DNA of 64,000 nucleotides. Source: Artemisia argyi. Its lineage: Eukaryota; Streptophyta; Magnoliopsida; Asterales; Asteraceae. How positions within the stretch are numbered: the first letter of the stretch is position 1; each line of letters starts with the position of its first letter. The stretch lies in contig CM060707.1 in NCBI GenBank assembly GCA_030686995.1, positions 87,530,472 through 87,594,471 of the forward strand. The letters run 5' to 3'. Made by a program: the position numbers and the translations under genes. Under the pieces are notes generated by a model. The model searched no databases, was not told the origin of the DNA, and worked only from the letters and a program-made list of their open reading frames with translations. Below are positions 12,084 through 23,144 of this stretch, in pieces.

Positions 12084-13547
12084 CACCTTTCTGAAGCGTA
12101 TTCAAGTTCTACTTCAAGCTCCAGTAAGGATTATAAGAACAGACAATGGCACAGAATTTACAAACCAGGAGCTAAGAACTTACCTTGAAGATGTTGGAAT
12201 CATACACCAAATATCAGTTGTTAGAACTCCACAGCAGAATGGGGTAGTTGAAAGAAGAAATCGAACTCTTGTGGAAGCTACTCGCACAATGCTGATTTTT
12301 TCTAGTGCACCACTATTCTTATGGGCTGATGCTGTAGCCACTGCTTGTTTTACTCAAAACCGATCCTTAGTCCATCCGAGATTCAATAAAACCCCATATG
12401 AGCTAGTGAACAACCGTAAACCGGATATCTCTTATCTTCACGTATTTGGTGCTTTGTGCTATCCGACAAATGACAGAGAAGATCTAGGGAAGTTAAAAGC
12501 TAAGGGTGATATTGGAATCTTCATTGGATATTCAGAAAACTCGAGGGCATTCAGGGTGTATAATAGACGAACGAAAAGGATAATGGAGACGATGAATGTG
12601 AAGTTTGACGAGATTTCACAAATGGCTTCTGAGAGATACTCTCTAGAACCCGCGCTTAATCCAATGGCTTCCAATCAAAACGGATTAGGACCCGCACCAA
12701 ACCGGATGCTGTAGCCACTGCTTGTTTTACTCAAAACCGATCCTTAGTCCATCTGAGATTCAATAAAACCCCATATGAGCTAGTGAACAACCGTAAACCG
12801 GATATCTCTTATCTTCACGTATTTGGTGCTTTGTGCTATCCGACAAATGACAGAGAAGATCTAGGGAAGTTAAAAGCTAAGGGTGATATTGGAATCTTCA
12901 TTGGATATTCAGAAAACTCGAGGGCATTCAGGGTGTATAATAGACGAACGAAAAGGATAATGGAGACGATGAATGTGAAGTTTGACGAGATTTCACAAAT
13001 GGCTTCTGAGAGATACTCTCTAGAACCCGCGCTTAATCCAATGGCTTCCAATCAAAACGGATTAGGACCCGCACCAAACATGCAGAAGATCAGTTCAGGA
13101 CTCGTACCTCAAGGAGCTCAGTCAACTAACACGGATAAACCTTCAGAACAAGAACTGGAAAATTTCTTCGAGTTAATGTTTGATGAATACTATGGTGGAA
13201 CTTCGACAAATGCATCTCCACAACATTCCACAGCACCCGCTCAAAACCATCAACCACCACCACCACCACCATCACAAGATGCATTTACTACAATCGAGGC
13301 TGAAGCACCAACTACATCAACATCATCTATATCTACTCAAGCAACTCCAGTACTTGAAACTGTTCTACCAAGAGTTGATGAGCAAAATCAAAACACAAAT
13401 TTTCAAGAAGAACCAACAAATAATTCAAACGATGTTACGTTAGAAGAAGAAGAAGAAGTATTTGAAAACCTGTTTGCAACAGACTCTGCTGAATCTTCTT
13501 CAAGGTTACAAGAACCATCTAACACACATTCGTTACACCCAAGGTAA
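12084..13547 (+). pseudogene. Copia integrase, C-terminal part, with 377-bp internal duplication
   Basis: Resumes the integrase core after the solo LTR: RTDNGTEF (second catalytic Asp, near 12140) and QQNGVVERRNRTL (catalytic Glu, near 12240) complete the D-D-E set begun at 8405. The downstream part (FWADAV.., YLHVFGALCYP, GIFIGYS) is the Copia integrase C-terminal region and GKGY-like segment. A tandem duplication (12328-12704 and 12705-13081) repeats the segment from WADAVATACF to the Asn/Pro-rich linker. Because 377 is not a multiple of three, the first copy runs into a TAG at 12712-12714. Beyond it lies a His/Pro- and Glu-rich linker up to TAA at 13545-13547. Confidence 0.85.
12328..13081 (+). 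repeat. Tandem duplication, 2 x 377 bp, in the Copia integrase
   Basis: Copies 12328-12704 and 12705-13081 are almost identical; I found one difference (CATCCGAG versus CATCTGAG). The junction shows ATGC microhomology, consistent with replication or template slippage. It must postdate most other damage in the element. Confidence 0.9.
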
Positions 13548-15242
13548 CCTTCTACGTTTCAATGGACAAAAGACCATCCAATAGAACATATTATTGGTGA
13601 ACCTTCAAAGCCAGTTCAGACAAGGAGACAACTTGCCACCGATCTCGAATTGTGCATTTACATTTGCTCAATCAGCCTCAAAGAACCAAAGAACATTCGG
13701 GAAGCAATGGCAGAAACCCCTTGGATTGAAGTGATGTAGGACGAATTTCTTCAATACCTGTTACATGATAGTTGGGAACTTGTTGAACGACCACTAGATA
13801 AACGAGTTCTTGATTTCAAGTGGTTGTGGAAGAACAAACTGGATGAGGAAATGACTGTTATTCGCAACAAAGCTCGTCTCGTGGCTAAAGGTTATCCACA
13901 AGAAGAAGGGATAGATTTCGAGAAATCATTCGCGCCTGTAGCTAGACTTGAAGCAGTCCGGATTCTCTTAGCCTAAGCCGCTCACAAAAACATCACAGTC
14001 TATCAGATGGACATTAAGACTGCTTTCTTGAATGGAACTCTGAAATAAGAAGTGTATGTGAGTCAGCCAGAGGGATTCATCGACAAAGATCATCCAGACA
14101 ACGTCTACAAGCTAAAGAAAGCAATTTATGGTTTAAAATAAGCTCCAAGAGCGTGGTATGACGAACTATCATCTTTCTTGCTCAAAAACAATTTCACAAA
14201 AGGAACGGTTGATGACACCTTGTTTATCAAAAAATTCAAAGATGACATTTTGATCGTTCAAATTTATGTGGACGACATTATTTTTGGATCAACCAATCTT
14301 AACCATTCAAAACATTTTGAAAATATCATGAAAAGCAAATTTAAAATGTCCATGATGGGGGAACTGAAATTCTTTCTTGGTTTACAAATACATCAATCCC
14401 CTCGTGGTATTTTTATCAATCAAGATAAATATACAATAGAGATTTTGAAAAAACATGGAATGGAAAACTATGATTCTGTTGGTACACCAATGGTCACTTC
14501 ACCAAAAATAGGTGCTGATTTGTTTGGGAAACCCATTGATCCGAAGAAATATCGGAGCATGATCGGTTCTCTCATGTACCTAACTACTAGTCGCCCCGAT
14601 ATTCAATTTGTTGTTTGTTTATTAGCACGGTTTCAGGCAAAGCCTACCGAACATCACCTCAAAGAGGTTAAACAGATCTTTCGATACCTACGAAGCACCA
14701 TTAACATGGGACTTTGGTATCCGAAGGATTCGGGGTTTCATCTAACAACATTTTCGGATGCAGACCATGCTGGTGTTCAAGTTACAGCAAAGAGTACATC
14801 AGGTGGAGCACAATTTTTGGGTGAAAAGCTAGTAAGCTGGTTGTCAAAGAAACAGGATTGTACTGCACTTTCAACTGCCGAAGCCGAGTATGTGTCTCTA
14901 TCTGCGTGTTGTGCCCAAGTTCTTTGGATGCGGACACAGCTCACAGATTATGGCTTTACTTTTGACAGAATACCTATGTATTGTGACTCAAAAAGTGCCA
15001 TAGCCATCTCGTGCAAGCCCGTACATCACTCTAAGACGAAGCATATCAAAGTCCGCTACCATTTCATCAAAGAACACGTGGAAGAGGGTACTGTTGAATT
15101 ATTTTTCGTTAAGACTGATTATCAACTCGCCGATCTATTTACTAAAGCCCTTCCAAAAGAAAGGTTTGACTATTTAGTTCGACGAATTGGCATGCGAAGC
15201 CTAACTCCTGAGGAGCTAGAACGTCTTCTCGAATCTTCTTAA
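13548..15242 (+). pseudogene. Copia reverse transcriptase and RNase H
   Basis: RT starts near 13700 with the W-I-E region, then KARLVAKGY (near 13865), MDIKTAFLNG (near 14010) and the YVDD catalytic motif (IYVDDIIFG, near 14264-14290). RNase H follows (FSDADHAG near 14755, TALSTAEAEYVSLS near 14865, YCDSKSAI near 14980, HHSKTKHIKVRYHFIKE near 15030). 14178-15242 is one open frame of 354 codons. Upstream, the same frame is interrupted by stops near 13737, 13975, 14046 and 14140, most at positions where related elements have Gln. Ends at TAA 15240-15242. The enzyme copies element RNA into DNA in cytoplasmic particles; this copy is dead. Confidence 0.88.
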
Positions 15243-17726
15243 AAAAGTTTTCAAAATCGCTTCGCTGTAAATTTTTTTGAAAAACAAAATACAAAATTTG
15301 AAAAATCAACAAAAGCAAAATACAAAAATATAAAATTTTCAAAAAATCCAAAAACAATATAAAATCAAAAAATCCAAAAATATTCTTCTCACGACATGTC
15401 TCTCATATAAATCAATATTCTTTACGTTTCTAGAAATGTCATTCAACAATGATACGGACATGTACAGATGCTTGAGTGGGAGTTCTTTTTAATGTTTTTC
15501 TAAAACATGTCGTTTCTCAAAATTTTCTTCACAATGGCTTTCGTATACATCAGTACGAAACCCGGACCCGAATGATGACTTCTGATTATTTTCAAATCAA
15601 GGACTCATACGTTCAACGACGAAATCTTTTTCAAAAAGTTCGAGTCTAAACAAACGAAAAAGATTTCAAGCATAAACTCGTTTTCAAACAAAATCCTTGA
15701 GAACTTTTTCAAGATTGTTCAAAAGATTTCTCAAAATCTCTCAAATGAGTGCTCAAGATAACTCCCTCTAAACCCTTAAATTGATTTTAAATGAGCTATC
15801 ATTAAGGGGGAGTATACAAAAACAAAATGTTCCAATATGTTATTTTTGAAGGGGAGAAGACATGATTAAAATGTGATCAAAGATGTTTAAAGATTGTGAT
15901 TGAATCTCAGAAGAGCTCGACTCAGATAGTACCAGTGAATTGACGAAGTTTAAAATGTCAGTAATCGAAAAGACTTGTCCTGGACGGGTAATAATTTAAA
16001 GCTAGTCTAACTAGTGATGTAAGTGTGTCTCGAATAGGACTTGTCTGAGTATAATGTACCGTATCGAGAGACTTTCTTTGGACTTGACCAGGACGGGTAA
16101 TAACTTCAAGCTAGTCTAACTAGTGATGTAAGTGTGTCTCGAATCGGTCATGTTCGCTGAAAGTAGATCAATTCAAAAGTGCAAACTCCTCTCGCATGTG
16201 CAAATTTCTTAAATATTCATGAGCACATGTGAAGGGGGAGTCCTTCAAAACTGCAAAACTCTCAAAGTGGTAACAACAATGTGTTTTATTATCATAAACA
16301 CTTTGAGAGATTTTTCACAAAAAGGTTTTATGGCATGTGATCAATTATAGGATAGTCATGGAGTTATAAGGTGACTAAGGTTAGGAAAAACCGTCCTATG
16401 ATCCGCCAGAGACGGATGGATCTACCCAAGGACAATTCCAATAGATTAGAATTAGAAGTCCTTAGGTATGATTGAAAAAAGGAGAAAATGAGAAAGGAGA
16501 AAGAAGTGGTTAAAGAATTAAAAAGAAAAGTTATGAAAAAGGGTGAAAAAAAAAGCCCTCCAAATGTTCAACCTTAGGGCAGACACCGGGTTCAACTCAT
16601 ATGCTACTGGTTCTTACTAAGGTGACACCGGTATTGAAGACAAAGACGTCATGGACCCAGTGACGCACTGCACTAAACCTTCTTAACCACTCAAGTTCTC
16701 TTAAAAGAGCTTGTTTCATTCTCACGGGGAACCGGTGTAATCTATCGACATGTCTCTTAGAGATGGTTGATATTGAAGCAGGAGACCTCTCCCTAATCTC
16801 CACATAGGAAACCAAATGTGCACTTATCGAGTCTAGAGCCCCGAGATTCATCAAAAGATCTCATAGGAACACATGACATTTCTACACTGGTTGTTCATCA
16901 TTAAGGACGCCAAATGTAAACTTTAGAGTCCTACGCAGATCTTAGCAATCTGCCAGAACATTTATGAGAGGATTCACTTTTGTGATTCTCAATGATTGAA
17001 TGGAAATTCCTGCCAAGTTCAACATCAAACAGCCCTGACAGCAGGTCACTTCGGTAATTCTTTATGGGTTACGCTTAGTGTTCGCGGTGGTCTCAAATGG
17101 TCTACAGTCGTGGAGTGATCCCTAGCGACTCACCCAGTCATTGAGCTACTAAGTAGGTCTCGTAAGCTCTCTCAGGAGTATCTGACATGGGAACGGCCTT
17201 GGTAAGGGTTAGAAGGAGTCTTCACACTATGCTGTTGACGATCTCTAATTCTTATCTGTAAGTACCGGTTGACTTATAGCTAACTGTTTACCTGCAGCTA
17301 TACATCATCTCCATGGCGAAGGATTCCACATGCTCATACATGCATCACTACGTCAAAGTAAAGTTCTCACAAAGATCAAAGCAAAGTAAGGTTCAAAGAA
17401 AGATTCTATACAATGTGAAAGAATCTACAGAAGTAAAGTGACAAAGATCTGGGTGAAAGAACGGTAACAACAATTGCATGTATCACAAAGACTGAAGGTG
17501 TATGAGCATGTTGGAATGGCAAACAACCAACACAGACGCATAAGTGACGAAAGGCAGATAACTCCACATTACTAAGGAACAAAGAACGATGAAAAATCAG
17601 TTATCAAAGATCAAAAAGCATAAAGGAACAAAGACTAAAGACTATTCTACAACGACACACAAAGTTAAAGACAAAGAACACGGAAGACCCACTCACGTGG
17701 AGCATCATTCGAATGACCACCCCTTA
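15243..17726 (+). other. Copia 3' noncoding tail with several polypurine tracts
   Basis: No coding potential that I recognise; minus-strand ORFs at 15142 and 16597 are chance. GGGGAG-type purine tracts occur near 15806, 15849 and 16233, and the last (CCTTAGGGGGAGATTG) sits at 26343-26356, across the later Gypsy insertion. Repeated polypurine tracts between pol and the 3' LTR are characteristic of Sireviruses. A 65-bp segment at 15971-16035 (GGACGGGTAATAA...GTGTGTCTCGAAT) is repeated at 16081-16145. Confidence 0.65.
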
Positions 17727-18299
17727 TGTAACACCCCCAAAATACCGTAGCGGAAGACTGTGTCATAGGGGTGCTACTTCATAATACAAAGAACAAGGTA
17801 TAGAAAACGAACTCTAAATGAGATGTTTTGAAAAGTTACCATTCGATTAATAAATTCCGAGATACAAACTTGAGTTCCATAATACAATACATAAGAGTTT
17901 TAAGACATATCGAATGGTAAAGATAAAAGCATAAGTCTTCAAAACATGCCAAGCGACTCTATGCTCCATGCAACAGCTTATCATCTTACAGACCTGAGAC
18001 AAACATGCTAAAGTGTCAACACAATGGTTGGTGAGTTCATAGAGTTTGTCTTAAAATAATTGAAAAGCCTTAAGAGAATGTTCGCACAGCAAAGGCATCG
18101 TGAATCCACTCAGTTGCAATTCCCGCCATAAGAGACTTGCAACCTGTGTGTTCACAACCCACTGCTAACATATATAGTATGAATAAGACATGTATAAGTT
18201 CATCAAGACAATTTAAGCAATTAGAAGTGAGTCTCTACTTCATCTCCGAAGACCTCACTTTTATGATGTATCCAACATTCGCAAATGTTAGGATGTATC

Positions 18300-18380
18300 A
18301 AAGACAACTGGGAGTCAATTCCCAAAGACAACTGGGAGCCACTTCCCAAAGACAACTGGGAGTCAATTCCCAAAGACAAC
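18300..18380 (-). repeat. Hairpin minisatellite in LTR, about 3.3 x 24 bp
   Basis: Units of the form GACAACTGGGAGTCAATTCCCAAA; each has a stem TGGGA/TCCCA around a 6-base loop. The same array is at 23718-23798 in the other LTR. The apparent 86-codon ORF across it (18137-18397) is LTR sequence, not a gene. Confidence 0.9.
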
Positions 18381-20164
18381 TACTAGTCAATAAATAGAAT
18401 AACGCAATTAAGTATAACGCAGTCATGTATGTAAGCAATCAAGTATAACACAGTCAAGTATAGACGTTTTGAGTATTTGTACAAGTAAACAAGTAGTTGA
18501 GCATGTGTCTCCCCCAAAGAGTTAAGACAAGTACGAAAAGAGTAGGGTCTATGACTCACCTTAAGCTTAAGTGATGTGAAATGAAAGTGGTAGTCGAATC
18601 GCGAAAGTCACTAAGAGCAGCCTATAATAGAACGTTGCGACTTAGGTTTGGAGTAACGTCTAAGAATACGAAGAATTGCCCATATATGTCTTGCATAATG
18701 TTCATGATGTAGTACTTAGTTTATAGCGTAAGTCTTTGAATATAAATGGTTTATGAAACATGTATAAGTTGTATATCTCTTACTACCGTTCGGGCCGACA
18801 TAATTCAGAAGTCATGGAGTAAACGTTCGAGGAGCCAGGACACTTTAACTCGTAAATCCACAACTCATCTCGACGGCTTACTTAATGAACTCCTCACATG
18901 AGGCTCCCTACTATTGTAGTATTTGATAACAAATGTATAAGTTTTGATCCGAAAAGTTACATGTCCAATATTTGAATAAACTTAGGAAAGTTTATTAGTA
19001 CATGAAGATTGTTATTAGGGGTAGTTTCATAAGTCTTATATGACCATTTTCTCTTTGTAATATCTCATGGTTCCTTTTGAAGTGAAGTAGATCCAAATTA
19101 TTTGTTCAAGTTATCGCCTAATTCCTTGTTTCATGTTTACGCCTAAGTAAGCTTATATGGTCATTTAGTCATGGCTTCGCCGTGACCTTGGTCATTTTTC
19201 CATGGTCTTGAGACTCAACCTTGGCTTTAGCCATGGTTGTGGTCTTGGCTTTAGGTCATTAGACCTCTTGGTCTTAGTAAATGATAACTATAATATAGTG
19301 ACTTTGGTCTAAAATGGGCTGTTAAGATTTTGAAGAAATTTATCACTCGGAAAGCGTTTTCAGGGCTCGAGCTTCTTTGTTCCTGAACGAAAACGTCGTT
19401 CCGGACAACTTTTGTGTTTTAACTTTTTGATGAATCGGACCAGAAGGGTGACTTTAAAAAGCTAAATTTGATCAGAATGCTATTTAGGCAGTTTTGCCGT
19501 TTTGGTTTCGCTAACTTCTTATGGCCATAACTTTTGACTCGGGTACTCGTTTTGGGTGATTCAAATTGCTATGTTTTCCTTGTTAAGTCCTATTTAACAG
19601 TAAGTAAGTGTCAAATATCAAAGTTATACTATTTTGGTCGTGGTTCTCCATAAAAATCACTAGTTTGCTTGTTTACTTGTCATAAGTTAACATATGTATA
19701 CCAATACTTGTTTTATCCATTTTTAAACATCATGAACACAATAACAAGAACATATATAGCATGAAAGGAACACAAAGAGCATGAAAATGATAATTAAGCA
19801 AGAAAGTATGTTAGGGTTTGCTTACAACTTTTGGCCTTAATGAAAAAGGGAAACTAGGACAAGAACTAGGACTTTGTTTGAACAAGCTTTCCTCCTTTGC
19901 AACCTATGATAAACCGAGGTTATTTGAAGATTATAACGACGCCTTCTTGAAGTCCAAAGCTATTTGAAGATTATAACGACGTCTTTTTGGAGACTTTAAA
20001 GTTATAACAACTTTTCTTAGAAAATTTCCAAGATTGAAGATCAAACACTAGTTTTCTTTCAAAAACTAGTTAACTTTCTTACAAAATATAAGAAAAGTGC
20101 CTTAGGTTTTAGGACTTAAAGGTTATAAGAAGGTGTGGTGCAAGTTTTCTATGTGTTATTAGTT

Positions 20165-20177
20165 GGCTATTTATAGG
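20165..20177 (-). promoter_or_regulatory. LTR TATA box
   Basis: Minus-strand CCTATAAATAGCC, in the position expected of an LTR promoter; the identical site in the 5' LTR, near 25583-25595, would drive gag transcription. Confidence 0.6.
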
Positions 20178-21054
20178 ATGAGAAAAATAGTTAACCATAT
20201 ATTGGGTTAGAATGTAACCATGGTTAATTTAGACACTTGTAAACATCCTAGAGATCAATGGTCAAGATCAAGCCTCCAAAATGGTGACTCCCCCCCTAAA
20301 TGGCGGTTCAAAGGTGATAAGGGTGACTAGATGATGAGTCTTGGTGTTATCTTGCTTAGTTTGTGCATTTTGACTCCGTAAAAAGCTAACCGTAAATGAT
20401 TAAGCCTCAAAACGTAAAACCGGGTATCGTAAAAATATGAAACTTGAAAGTATTGTTAAACATGTCAATATAGTCCATAATAAAATATAAAATGAGTGGT
20501 AGGATCTATCGGGTGCTAAAACCCTGCTAAAAACTGGAAACACGGGTCTAAAACGCGTAATTCGCATAAAACGCTGAACTGAAAAACGTAAAATTCCAAA
20601 ACTTTTGGAATTGTCATAAAATGATAGAAAATCATATTTCTATTGTTTATAATGTTTTATGGATATATCGGGATGCTGGAAGGACGTTTAAACCTAAAAG
20701 TAAATCTCGGACACGGCTTTGTGATTTTTGCAGAAATGATCCGACGAGCGTCAAACTCTCGGATTATCGTTAAAATAGTTTAACTTACGAGAATATGAAA
20801 TAAAAATTTCTGAGATGAATAGTGAAAAGTGAATAGTAAAAAAGTGAATAGTAAAAGTGAATAGTAAAAAGTGAATAGTGAAATTTTCGGGAATAAAAGT
20901 TAACCTGAAATTGCGAATTGTTACAGTCTCTACCCCTTCAGGAAACTTCGTCCCGAAGTTTAGTGTGTCTAGGTCTCTTATCTTAATAGCGGCATAATAA
21001 AGCTGAGTTTTTGAACTAGGATAGAATAATATGGTAGGATAAAGTACGTACCCG

Positions 21055-22437
21055 TTACGCATTGCGGGTTTCCTTAGCACCCAAATAGTATGCTCGACCC
21101 TGAGGTGGACTATCATTGTATTCACGCTTTGGGTTATTTGCTTCAAGCATTACTGCTAGAGTCGGGTTATCCAGTACTTGTCCCTGTGCCCTATTCAACT
21201 TAGGACAAGTATTTTGGAAATGGTTTGGGCTGTTGCACTCATGGCATGTCTTTTGGTTGTTTCCTATATTGTCCGCATTCGCCTGCCTTGTAATTGATTT
21301 ACACTGACTTGCAAAGTGGCCAGACTTCTTGCAATTATAACACACAGGGCATGGTTCAGACCTTTGATGATGATAAGTGCATTTAGTACACTTAGGATGT
21401 GGACCCTCATACTTTTTCTGATCATAAACTGTTGCTGCAAATCCTTTTGCTCTCTTATTATCAACCATTGTACCCTTTTGCTCGCTCGATTCACCTGCTC
21501 CCTTTCTTTTATCACTAGTCTTCAAAGTTCCATTCCTAACCATCTCATCTGTTAGGGTCCCTGCTCTTAATATTGCACTTTGAATTGTGGGAGGTTCGGT
21601 TGTTTTCACCATCCCACGAATCTCGGGAACAAGGCCATAGATGTACCTCTCAATCCTCTTGGATTCAGGGGTAACCAGATGAGGAACTAGTTTAGCTAGT
21701 TCATGAAATCGATCTGTGTAGGTTGCATGACCAGCCCCTACCATAGAGTGATGCCAAAACTCGTCTTCTAGTTTTTGCATTTCATTAACCGGGCAGTATT
21801 CTTCCTTCAGTAGTCCTTTAAAGTCGTCCCATGTCATGCCTACAGCTGCTTCTCTAGTCCTTGCTTGAATCTGCATGTTCCACCATGTCAATGCCTTTTC
21901 TGATAGTAAGCATGCAGAATATTTCACTCTCTGGTGGATTGCACAGTTACTGATGTCAATCACTGACTCCATCTTCTCGACCCATCGAGTATATGCCAAT
22001 GCACCTCCTTTGCCATTAAACTCAATTGGTTTGCATGACGTAAATTCCTTATACGTACATCCAGTCCTATGGTTGTTGTTGTTGTTGTTGTTGTGGTTGT
22101 TGTTGTTATTCCTTCCTCCATCATTTGTAGCGTCATTTATGCTTCCGTGGTTTCCCGAATTGTTCATGTGATTGCCAACTTGTGTGACTATAGTAGGAAG
22201 TAGGTTTTGTAGTTGTTGGGCAATAATGGTGGAGACATCTGGATTTCCACCAGCGTTACTAGGGTTACTAGTGTCGTGAGCATCTCCTCTACCTCCACGT
22301 CCACCAGTTCTTCCACTATCATTGCTAGGATTACTAGTGTCGTGAGCAGTTCCTCTACCTCCACGACCACCAGTTCTTCCACCTCTTGGTGTTGCACCAC
22401 CTCGGCTAGTGCTACGAGTTACTCTCTTTGGTGCCAT
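21055..22437 (-). CDS. gag: Gypsy gag polyprotein of the non-autonomous element
   Basis: About 460 codons, uninterrupted. I chose ATG 22437-22435 (MAPKRVTRST), which matches the MAPK start of the outer Tekay gag; the longer frame upstream has no ATG support. Gly/Arg/Asn-rich N-terminus with an Asn run near 22090, then the retrotransposon gag domain (CTYKEFTSCKPIEF...WWNMQ...EEYCPVNEM, roughly residues 130-290), then two zinc knuckles near the C-terminus: CX2CX4HX4C (CYNCKKSGHFASQC) and CHECNSPNHFQNTC. It ends just after the segment that normally leads into protease. It would form the particle core and bind element RNA; enzymes must come from relatives. An intact gag in a young element suggests recent use. 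Minus- and plus-strand ORFs overlapping it are frame shadows. Confidence 0.9.
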   Translation of the reverse strand: MAPKRVTRSTSRGGATPRGGRTGGRGGRGTAHDTSNPSNDSGRTGGRGGRGDAHDTSNPSNAGGNPDVSTIIAQQLQNLLPTIVTQVGNHMNNSGNHGSINDATNDGGRNNNNNHNNNNNNNHRTGCTYKEFTSCKPIEFNGKGGALAYTRWVEKMESVIDISNCAIHQRVKYSACLLSEKALTWWNMQIQARTREAAVGMTWDDFKGLLKEEYCPVNEMQKLEDEFWHHSMVGAGHATYTDRFHELAKLVPHLVTPESKRIERYIYGLVPEIRGMVKTTEPPTIQSAILRAGTLTDEMVRNGTLKTSDKRKGAGESSEQKGTMVDNKRAKGFAATVYDQKKYEGPHPKCTKCTYHHQRSEPCPVCYNCKKSGHFASQCKSITRQANADNIGNNQKTCHECNSPNHFQNTCPKLNRAQGQVLDNPTLAVMLEANNPKREYNDSPPQGRAYYLGAKETRNA

Positions 22438-23128
22438 GATATCTACAAGGAGGGACATTTTGTCGACGTCAGATATGAGGTGATATTCCTGGACTACTTA
22501 GTCTTAAATCTTGTCAATTTTGAGTCAATCCTCGATTAATGTGAGCATGGTCACATATGTCTACGTGAGTCGTGACGCATTTATAATTATGTTGGCCACC
22601 ATAATTATAATTGCTTCCTTTCACACGTATACATATTTACCAGGCACACATAACTCAACAATTGGTACTACATAATTGGGTAGACTTTCTATCATCTGCT
22701 CTTAAGTTGTGAAAGGGGTAACATAGTCTGGGTATCTAGAGAAGGTGATATGACGAAATGGACTAGTCGCGCTTGTAGAAAGGTTTGAGTGTCGTACTAG
22801 GACATATGAACCACTTCTAGGTATTAGAATCATATAAAGTAAGTATAAGGCAAATCATCAAATCTCTACAGGAAACTAATAACCTTTATTTAACTTAATC
22901 TTATGTCTTATCAAACAAGAACTGTCACAAGATTAAGTTAATTAAACAATTATTACTTAGCTCTAAATTTTTGATGACTTGACTATTGTCTCGGGTTTCT
23001 TCTAAACAAACAATTAGCAATAAGCATATGCACATGAAGTGTGTGTAAAGCAAAATAAAGAGAAGAGTCTTAATGTTTATAGCAGTTATAGTCTAGGTAG
23101 TAAATGCAACCTAGTTCTCTATAACCAA
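22438..23128 (-). other. Gag leader of the gag-only Gypsy element
   Basis: About 690 bp between primer site and gag. No ORF. Part of it (22540-22650, containing GTTGGCCACCATAATTATAA) is clearly similar to the leader of the outer Tekay element at 63800-63880, so the two are related families. Confidence 0.75.
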
Positions 23129-23141
23129 GGCTCTGATACCA
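23129..23141 (-). other. Primer-binding site, tRNA-Met type
   Basis: Minus-strand TGGTATCAGAGCC, 3 bases from the 5' LTR end: perfect complement to the initiator tRNA-Met 3' end. Confidence 0.9.
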
Positions 23142-23144
23142 ATC

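Larger units (their letters stand above)
17727..20925 (-). repeat. 3' LTR of the gag-only Gypsy element
   Basis: 3199 bp. A minus-strand TATA box (CCTATAAATAGCC) near 20165-20177 divides about 0.75 kb of U3 from a very long R-U5 of about 2.4 kb. Internal repeats are a 24-bp hairpin minisatellite (18300-18380), a duplicated TATTTGAAGATTATAACGACG segment (19919-19985) and a GTGAATAGTAAAA array (20817-20885). Confidence 0.93.

Noticed and set aside
16597..16854. 85-codon minus-strand ORF as a Sirevirus envelope-like gene
   Set aside because: Wrong strand for the element, no signal peptide or membrane segment, and no similarity I recognise.
18300..18380. CRISPR-like array of 24-bp repeats
   Set aside because: Units are contiguous without unique spacers, present in both LTRs of a plant retrotransposon; this is a minisatellite.
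22213..22539. Ser/Thr-rich plus-strand ORF opposite the Gypsy gag
   Set aside because: Composition reflects the reverse complement of the Gly/Arg/Asp-rich gag N-terminus; the gag frame has domains and zinc knuckles.
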